Positions 59,020 to 64,000 of a stretch of 64,000 nucleotides of DNA are shown here, piece by piece. Below the pieces are notes generated by a model that saw only the letters and a list, made by a program, of their open reading frames with translations, had not been told where the DNA came from and ran no database searches. Origin of the DNA: Lodderomyces elongisporus. Lineage: Eukaryota > Ascomycota > Pichiomycetes > Serinales > Debaryomycetaceae. The position numbers and the translations under genes are program-made. How positions within the stretch are numbered: position 1 is the first letter of the stretch; every line of letters begins with the position of its first letter. The stretch lies in the NCBI RefSeq assembly GCF_030384665.1, contig NC_083673.1, positions 3,171,501-3,235,500 of the forward strand, in the 5' to 3' direction.

Positions 59020-62000
59020 TCATTTTGTAGTACTAAGCGGAGCGGCAACAAACGGTTTCAACATCTCCCTAGTATACTGACGTTTCATGGGAATGCCTTG
59101 GAGGTTACTAAGATAGTAAATCCTCGACAGCACCTTCCGGACAACGAAAGGACCCGACCAATTCAAGCCCATCTTGTTGGTAGCAGCATCGTAAACTAAG
59201 ACTAAGTCTCCTTTCTTGATCGGTACATTAGTGTCATAACGTTTGTCAAAAACTTCCTTCTGATGATCCCGATCGCGGCGTTGAGTTTCCTTAGCAGAGT
59301 CTTCCTGTTGTTTACGGAAATAAAACTGACCAACGCGGAACTTGAATAGTTCGTCCTCCGTGTATTGTTGTATATCAGATGGTGTTTGCATCAATGATTG
59401 GAGCAGATTATTACCTTCAAATCCAAAAACCAAGTATTGTGGTGTGAATCCCGTACGTTTACGAACCGTAGTACGATCCACCCACAATGCAGCATTCAAA
59501 ACTTTGCTCAAATTCTTATTCTCTGGAACCAGTTTGATGAATCTGATAAGTCGTTTGTGCGACGCTTCGATCATCCCATTCCCCTGCGGATGGTACGGTA
59601 CAGAATAAGATGGAGAAATGCCATAATTTGAGAGCAATTGCTGGAGGACCTCATTGTGAAATTCACGACCATTGTCGGTTTTCAAAACACTAAAGGTTCC
59701 TACACGAGCAATAAAGTTTGAATAAATAAAGTCGGCTACTGCCTCTGCAGTAACCTTTGGTAAAACCTGAGCTTCGGGCCATCCCAGAAATTCGTCACGT
59801 GCAACGACAACAGTAGCGTCACGGAGCTTAACGCAGTCACAGACGATTGTATGAAACATACCAGCCGGGTAGTTCAAGTACAATGGATCCCGCTGCCTAG
59901 TTGCAGGTTGGTCCTTTTGACAATAAACACACCGTTTGATATAGTCGGCAAGTCTGCGATAGAGGTTCGGAATGTAGAATCCAGTATTTATTAGATTGAA
60001 CGTAGTCTCAACTCCTGGGTGACCACGATCTCTATGAGCAAGATTGAATATGTGTTCAACCTGATTGTTCTCATAAACGACGCGTCGAGTGTATGAACCG
60101 GTCCGACCTAACTTGTAAAGGATTCCATCATGTAAATAGAACTCTAGTGCGCGGTTGATGAAACGTCTGGCGTCAGCAGGTGCGTTGTGCGAAACGGGAA
60201 TGGTACGTGCCTCAAGGTACTTTCTAAGCGCTTGAAGTGGGATCTTCTTATAACTGTTATTAGGCTCAGCTTCAATGGTAACAACATTAACTTCTGCTAG
60301 TACTTTAGGATCCAACTTCGCCCTAAACTCGGCAATAGCTTCTCTGACCTCATAATGATCAGTCTGCGGAGTAGACGTGTGGCATCGGCTAAGAGCATCG
60401 GCAATGATGTTTTTCAGTCCATCAATGTGATGGATCTGATAGTTGAAGGTCCTGATGAAGTTCAACCATTTGTAAACCCGATTTACAAAGTGTGAATTAT
60501 CGAGTGGTTTATTCATCACAAGGACAAGAGCTTTGTTGTCACAGTACAAATGAATGACCCCAGTAAATCCAAACAAGAGTGGATGGATTGCATCAAACGT
60601 CTTATAAATACTGAAAAGTTCCTTTTCGTAAATAGTATAGTTCTTTTCAGAACCATGGAACTTTCCAGAATAGCACAGGACTAGTTTCGATTCTCCAGCC
60701 GCATTGGTGTTTTGCAACACACCACCCCAAGAGTCTGTCGAAGCATCAGTGTGGACAGTAATGAGGTCCTTAAAATTAAGGGGTTGGAGAATCGGTTGGT
60801 TGGTTAGTACTGTGATGATTTGGTGGAAAAACCGCTTAGTTGTAGGATCCCAATGAATCTGATGCTTGGGTTCCTTCCTTGCTTGATTGACTAAGTTGTA
60901 GAGGGGAGCAGTCAACTCAGCATGCCCTACAATCAACTGTCGGTAATAATTGACCAAGCCAAGCAAACTTTCTAGCTGTTTGACCGTGTTAGGGAGTGGG
61001 TAATTCAATAATGCATCCACTTGACCCCTAATTAACGTTTTCCCTGCAGGTGAAATATGGTATCCAAGAAAATCACATTCAGGTACAGCGATCTTTAACT
61101 TCGCAGGGTTAATCTTCAAGCCAGCATTGGTTAGAAGACGGAACACTTCGACAATCTTATCTAGGTGTTCTCGAACCAGTGAGTCGGTAAGTTCATCTAC
61201 TTTGGGACCCACGATGGCAATGTCGTCAATAAAACACATCACATCCTTCGCAACTGGGCTCAAAATCTTTTGTAAGATAGAACTAAACTCACTTACTGAA
61301 TTGATATATCCTTGAGGAAGGACAGCATACTTCAACAAACCTAACGGGCTGTTAAAACTGGTAACATCGCTAGTAGCAGCATCCAATGGTATTTGAAAAT
61401 ACGCATTCTGCACATCAATAGTACTTATAAACCAACAACCACTAATCTCTGTAGTGAGATCATCCACGGAGAGTGGGTGACCCCCTTCCAACTCCACATT
61501 TTTGTTGAGTTCCCGAAGGTCAATCAACAATCGATGCCTTCCATCCTTCTTACTTATGAGAAACCATGGGTTCCGATAAGTCGCATCACTATAGACCAAT
61601 TGCCCCTGTCGTATCATTTCTTGGAGAATCTCTACTGCAGCGGTACGTTTAGATCCTAATGGGATCGATTTCATCCGCCAGTGAACATTCGGATCTCGCA
61701 AGTTGATACGAACGGGAGGGTGTATTTCAGGCTTAAGTCTGCCAGGGTCTCCACCTTTAATGTAGAAGACATCAGACACCTCAGCACATTGGTCCACGAA
61801 ATACCGAATATCATCTTCGCTCGCCCTAGACCCGGTAAATGCAGGTCGAAGCATCTCTGAAAGGGGAGGAATGACGACGGTTTGACTCACTTGGACAGTT
61901 GGAAATGAATCGATGTGGTAGTTAGAATCCCCATCGTAACGAATAGGGAATTTATGAATGTTGCCATTCGCGCGGAAACGTAACTCTCGTTTATCACCAT

Positions 62001-63603
62001 CATCAGTAAACCCAATGGAGAGTTTGTGCGCATCTTGGAATGGCAACCCGAGTAGTACCTGACCAACAGGAATTTGCTCGTGCAAATAGAGGATTGCAGG
62101 TAAGGAGATGAAATGGACAGTAACATCTAAAAACACTCCCTGAGTAATTGCTTTGGTGTCATTATTAACACCTTGAACAAATACTGGCTGGCTCAAGGGA
62201 AAAGGCTTAATTGGTAACCCTTTTAGTGTTTGCGGGTTGATCAAACTCAACTGGGCCGCGGTGTCGTATTTCATTTCTATCCTACGGCCATGTATGGATG
62301 CGGGGAAACAGAGTAGTTCTTGAGTGACCCCTGGTTGGTGGTAGCCTGTCGAAGTGGTCGTCAGATTTACTTCAGTAACAACTGGTTTCTTCTTGAACTT
62401 GGCAATACCATCCTTAAGGGCTTTCTGCAAAACATCTCTGTCAACCAACATAGCTTTAGTACTTTCTCTCATCATGGCTCGAGCATCATCGTGCATTCCC
62501 AAATACTTCGAAAGATCCATAAACACGAAGAAGTTATGTTTCATGGCATCTTTGAATGCAGCCTGTTTGTCTAGTATGGTCAATTTACTAGTACGTACTC
62601 GGCGCTGACTTTTCCGCTGTGGATCAGTGGAATCGTCAGCAAGGTGGTGTGGTTGGTCGGACGTTGCACTTAATTTGGCAAGCTCATCTAGCTGATTCTC
62701 TCTCAAGATGTCTTCGACACTAAAGAGTTTAATTGAATCGTCAGCCACTGGGGAGTCAACTCCATCATCAGCGGTAGCATTTGCCTGTTCCTCATTAAGT
62801 GGTTCATTAACAACAACGTCAGATTTCACCTTAGGCACTTCTTCTTGAGGGTGACTCATCATGTTTCCATTCTCCGGTGGCGTAGAAGTCTGTTCAATTC
62901 CTTTTCCTTCGGATAGGAATAACTTTAACTCTTCATCAGGATCTACGGTGTCCTCCATGGCTAGGTTTTCTAATTCCCTATCCATTGTCAGTGCGGAGGG
63001 TTCGAACCGAATACCAGCCGAGCTAGGTTCTTCATACTCGTAGTCTGGGTCTACGTCTATGTTTTCATCTGGAAACTGGAGTTCCAGGAATGGTAAATGT
63101 GAGTCATAGGGTGGAGACTGCTCTCCGATCGGCGGGGACTCAGTGTCTAATTCCCGTCGGGACTCCTGCATAGATTGCTCTGTTACAGGGCTAGGTGCGC
63201 TTTCACGCTCCACTCTCTCCATCTCCTGCCGTTGTCTAACTGCTGCATTGAGTTGCTGTTTCACCTTATCAGCCTTCAACTTATTGTGAGCATCTTTTCG
63301 CGAGCTAGGGAGATGGGCTTTCTTCGCAGTCCAATCCTTCACTACCTTCTTAGCAGATTGAGCATTGGCTGCGTGCACCAAGTAAACCGGGACGTCATCA
63401 ATCATGATGGGTCCGGGTTTAATCACTTCATCTATTGAATCAGACATTATATGAGAATTAGATTGCATCACTTCTGTCGGTAATCGTTCGTGGTGGGTAT
63501 TTTCTCTAGAGTTACTAGTGACTGTACTCTTAGGAATAACCTCTACCTCCATAACTTGTGCTGCCTTGGACTTACTTTGTTGGGGGCGTGCGATGCCTCG
63601 CAT
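59020..63603 (-). CDS. Pol polyprotein of Ty3/gypsy retrotransposon
   Basis: The frame has 1527 codons from its first ATG and opens at 63609 after a TAA. Residues 1-430 are charged, Glu/Pro-rich and without a known domain. Then come a retropepsin-like site (KYDTAAQL, near 447, DTA rather than DSG/DTG) and reverse transcriptase (about 650-870) with FIDD near 789 in place of the commoner Y-x-DD. RNase H starts at HTDAS (near 951) and ends at NIIADALSR. Integrase has the HHCC finger (about 1181-1225), DDE residues near 1256, 1308 and 1345, and a GPF-type C-terminal module (LNWSGPFVVRKV, near 1480). No stop or frameshift breaks it. Translation probably follows +1 frameshifting from gag. Confidence 0.93.
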   Translation of the reverse strand: MRGIARPQQSKSKAAQVMEVEVIPKSTVTSNSRENTHHERLPTEVMQSNSHIMSDSIDEVIKPGPIMIDDVPVYLVHAANAQSAKKVVKDWTAKKAHLPSSRKDAHNKLKADKVKQQLNAAVRQRQEMERVERESAPSPVTEQSMQESRRELDTESPPIGEQSPPYDSHLPFLELQFPDENIDVDPDYEYEEPSSAGIRFEPSALTMDRELENLAMEDTVDPDEELKLFLSEGKGIEQTSTPPENGNMMSHPQEEVPKVKSDVVVNEPLNEEQANATADDGVDSPVADDSIKLFSVEDILRENQLDELAKLSATSDQPHHLADDSTDPQRKSQRRVRTSKLTILDKQAAFKDAMKHNFFVFMDLSKYLGMHDDARAMMRESTKAMLVDRDVLQKALKDGIAKFKKKPVVTEVNLTTTSTGYHQPGVTQELLCFPASIHGRRIEMKYDTAAQLSLINPQTLKGLPIKPFPLSQPVFVQGVNNDTKAITQGVFLDVTVHFISLPAILYLHEQIPVGQVLLGLPFQDAHKLSIGFTDDGDKRELRFRANGNIHKFPIRYDGDSNYHIDSFPTVQVSQTVVIPPLSEMLRPAFTGSRASEDDIRYFVDQCAEVSDVFYIKGGDPGRLKPEIHPPVRINLRDPNVHWRMKSIPLGSKRTAAVEILQEMIRQGQLVYSDATYRNPWFLISKKDGRHRLLIDLRELNKNVELEGGHPLSVDDLTTEISGCWFISTIDVQNAYFQIPLDAATSDVTSFNSPLGLLKYAVLPQGYINSVSEFSSILQKILSPVAKDVMCFIDDIAIVGPKVDELTDSLVREHLDKIVEVFRLLTNAGLKINPAKLKIAVPECDFLGYHISPAGKTLIRGQVDALLNYPLPNTVKQLESLLGLVNYYRQLIVGHAELTAPLYNLVNQARKEPKHQIHWDPTTKRFFHQIITVLTNQPILQPLNFKDLITVHTDASTDSWGGVLQNTNAAGESKLVLCYSGKFHGSEKNYTIYEKELFSIYKTFDAIHPLLFGFTGVIHLYCDNKALVLVMNKPLDNSHFVNRVYKWLNFIRTFNYQIHHIDGLKNIIADALSRCHTSTPQTDHYEVREAIAEFRAKLDPKVLAEVNVVTIEAEPNNSYKKIPLQALRKYLEARTIPVSHNAPADARRFINRALEFYLHDGILYKLGRTGSYTRRVVYENNQVEHIFNLAHRDRGHPGVETTFNLINTGFYIPNLYRRLADYIKRCVYCQKDQPATRQRDPLYLNYPAGMFHTIVCDCVKLRDATVVVARDEFLGWPEAQVLPKVTAEAVADFIYSNFIARVGTFSVLKTDNGREFHNEVLQQLLSNYGISPSYSVPYHPQGNGMIEASHKRLIRFIKLVPENKNLSKVLNAALWVDRTTVRKRTGFTPQYLVFGFEGNNLLQSLMQTPSDIQQYTEDELFKFRVGQFYFRKQQEDSAKETQRRDRDHQKEVFDKRYDTNVPIKKGDLVLVYDAATNKMGLNWSGPFVVRKVLSRIYYLSNLQGIPMKRQYTREMLKPFVAAPLSTTK

Positions 63604-64000
63604 TAGAACTTAGAGATTTCAAGCTCAGGTGTTTTAAAAGGGGACACTTATAGAAATCCATGACCAACGGTTCACCGTTTGCTAAGTAATACTTCCCATC
63701 GACTTTCTTTACCAACTTTTCATCCAAAGCAGTCACCAATAAGTGGCAACTATCAACAGTGTGTCTGTACTTTCCACAAAAATTACATTTAGTAGTCTTT
63801 TGTGATTTGTCACCTTTAGACACCAGTGTAGTACCGGCATCTTTTTCTTCGTCATCTGAGATAAGATGCATCCTCGTTTGAAATGTTGCATTAACAGCAT
63901 CCCAGATCCTCTCAAATGTCAAATCGTATGATTTGACACCTTGAATGATTTTATCGTTAGGTTTATTCTTGAGGAGTCCAAGGCCAATCTTTATGATCGA
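63572..64000 (-). CDS. Gag (C-terminal part) of Ty3/gypsy retrotransposon, partial
   Basis: The frame is open from the window edge to a TAA at 63574-63572, 142 codons. It contains a CCHC zinc knuckle, CNFCGKYRHTVDSC (C-x2-C-x4-H-x4-C), typical of nucleocapsid, and a short basic C-terminus. An in-frame TTG at 63922 is not a start; the ATG lies outside the window. gag overlaps the pol frame by 35 nt (63609-63575), with pol at +1. Confidence 0.88.
   Translation of the reverse strand, partial: SIIKIGLGLLKNKPNDKIIQGVKSYDLTFERIWDAVNATFQTRMHLISDDEEKDAGTTLVSKGDKSQKTTKCNFCGKYRHTVDSCHLLVTALDEKLVKKVDGKYYLANGEPLVMDFYKCPLLKHLSLKSLSSNARHRTPPTK
63595..63601 (-). promoter_or_regulatory. Candidate +1 programmed frameshift site GCG-AGG-C
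   Basis: In the gag frame the codons GCG AGG followed by C lie inside the 35-nt gag/pol overlap. Skipping one base after GCG puts the ribosome on GGC, a pol codon. Ty3 uses GCG-AGU-U and Ty1 uses CUU-AGG-C, so this heptamer combines the P-site codon of one with the A-site codon of the other. Inference from known yeast sites. Confidence 0.6.

Larger units (their letters stand above)
58444..64000 (-). mobile_element. Ty3/gypsy LTR retrotransposon, 5' part off the window
   Basis: Visible from right to left on the minus strand: the end of gag with a zinc knuckle, pol in the +1 frame with protease, reverse transcriptase, RNase H and integrase in the Ty3/gypsy order (integrase last), a polypurine tract and a 441-bp LTR. 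pol is uninterrupted over 1527 codons, which suggests a recent, possibly active insertion. The 5' LTR, primer-binding site and most of gag lie beyond position 64000. It sits in the same orientation as HIR1. Confidence 0.93.

Noticed and set aside
62995..63012. GGTTCGAACC, a B-box-like word, as a tRNA or Pol III target
   Set aside because: It lies inside the intact pol frame, with no acceptor, D or anticodon arm around it.

Overview
The window looks like nuclear DNA of an ascomycete yeast of the CTG clade (Candida/Lodderomyces group); the exact species is not proven. Supporting signs are the AT-rich, gene-sparse layout with kilobase-scale intergenic regions full of homopolymers and microsatellites, and spliceosomal introns with GTATGT 5' sites and TACTAAC branch points. 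The gene set also fits: a Candida-type secreted lipase, a uricase (absent from baker's yeast), an Ndt80-type regulator behind a 3.3 kb upstream region, and a ribosomal-protein promoter with a Tbf1-like AACCCTAA motif. In this clade CTG is normally read as serine, so any leucine at a CTG codon in a standard translation should be treated with care.

Layout. 0.5-9.5 kb: urea transporter DUR3, the ribosome-biogenesis gene MPP10, a Say1-like esterase, an intron-containing tRNA-Val(CAC) and an unrecognised protein. 9.5-24 kb: a Tos1-family GPI wall protein, a flavin-reductase-like protein, a large NNF2/AcrB-like membrane and coiled-coil protein, then NDT80 between two long regulatory gaps. 24-42.5 kb: a run of housekeeping genes (LEU5, NAT2, a Tcd1/Tcd2 tRNA-modification enzyme, uricase, a Pex30-like peroxin, PRP18, RPL38, TFG2, ATE1), then a poorly occupied stretch with two doubtful small ORFs. 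42.5-58.3 kb: STF2/TMA10-like protein, secreted lipase, ECT1 (intron), a DUF4112 protein, CWC24, JAC1, CKB1, GET1 and HIR1 (intron). 58.4-64 kb: the 3' part of a Ty3/gypsy LTR retrotransposon on the minus strand, with a 441-bp LTR ending 101 bp upstream of the HIR1 start codon, an intact pol and the end of gag; the rest runs off the right edge.

Links between genes. DUR3 and uricase both serve nitrogen scavenging (urea uptake, purine breakdown) and both have GATAAG/GATAA sites upstream. Uricase ends in a PTS1-like AKL and lies next to a Pex30-family gene. PRP18 and CWC24 are splicing factors. LEU5, NAT2, JAC1 and the flavin-reductase-like protein are mitochondrial or probably so. Most genes are single-exon housekeeping genes.

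The least routine items are the retrotransposon (candidate +1 frameshift site GCG-AGG-C, duplicated polypurine tract, long pre-protease region, insertion in the HIR1 promoter), a self-complementary element upstream of NDT80, the intron in tRNA-Val(CAC), three period-8 tandem arrays, and repeat expansions inside conserved proteins (ATE1, NDT80, CKB1).
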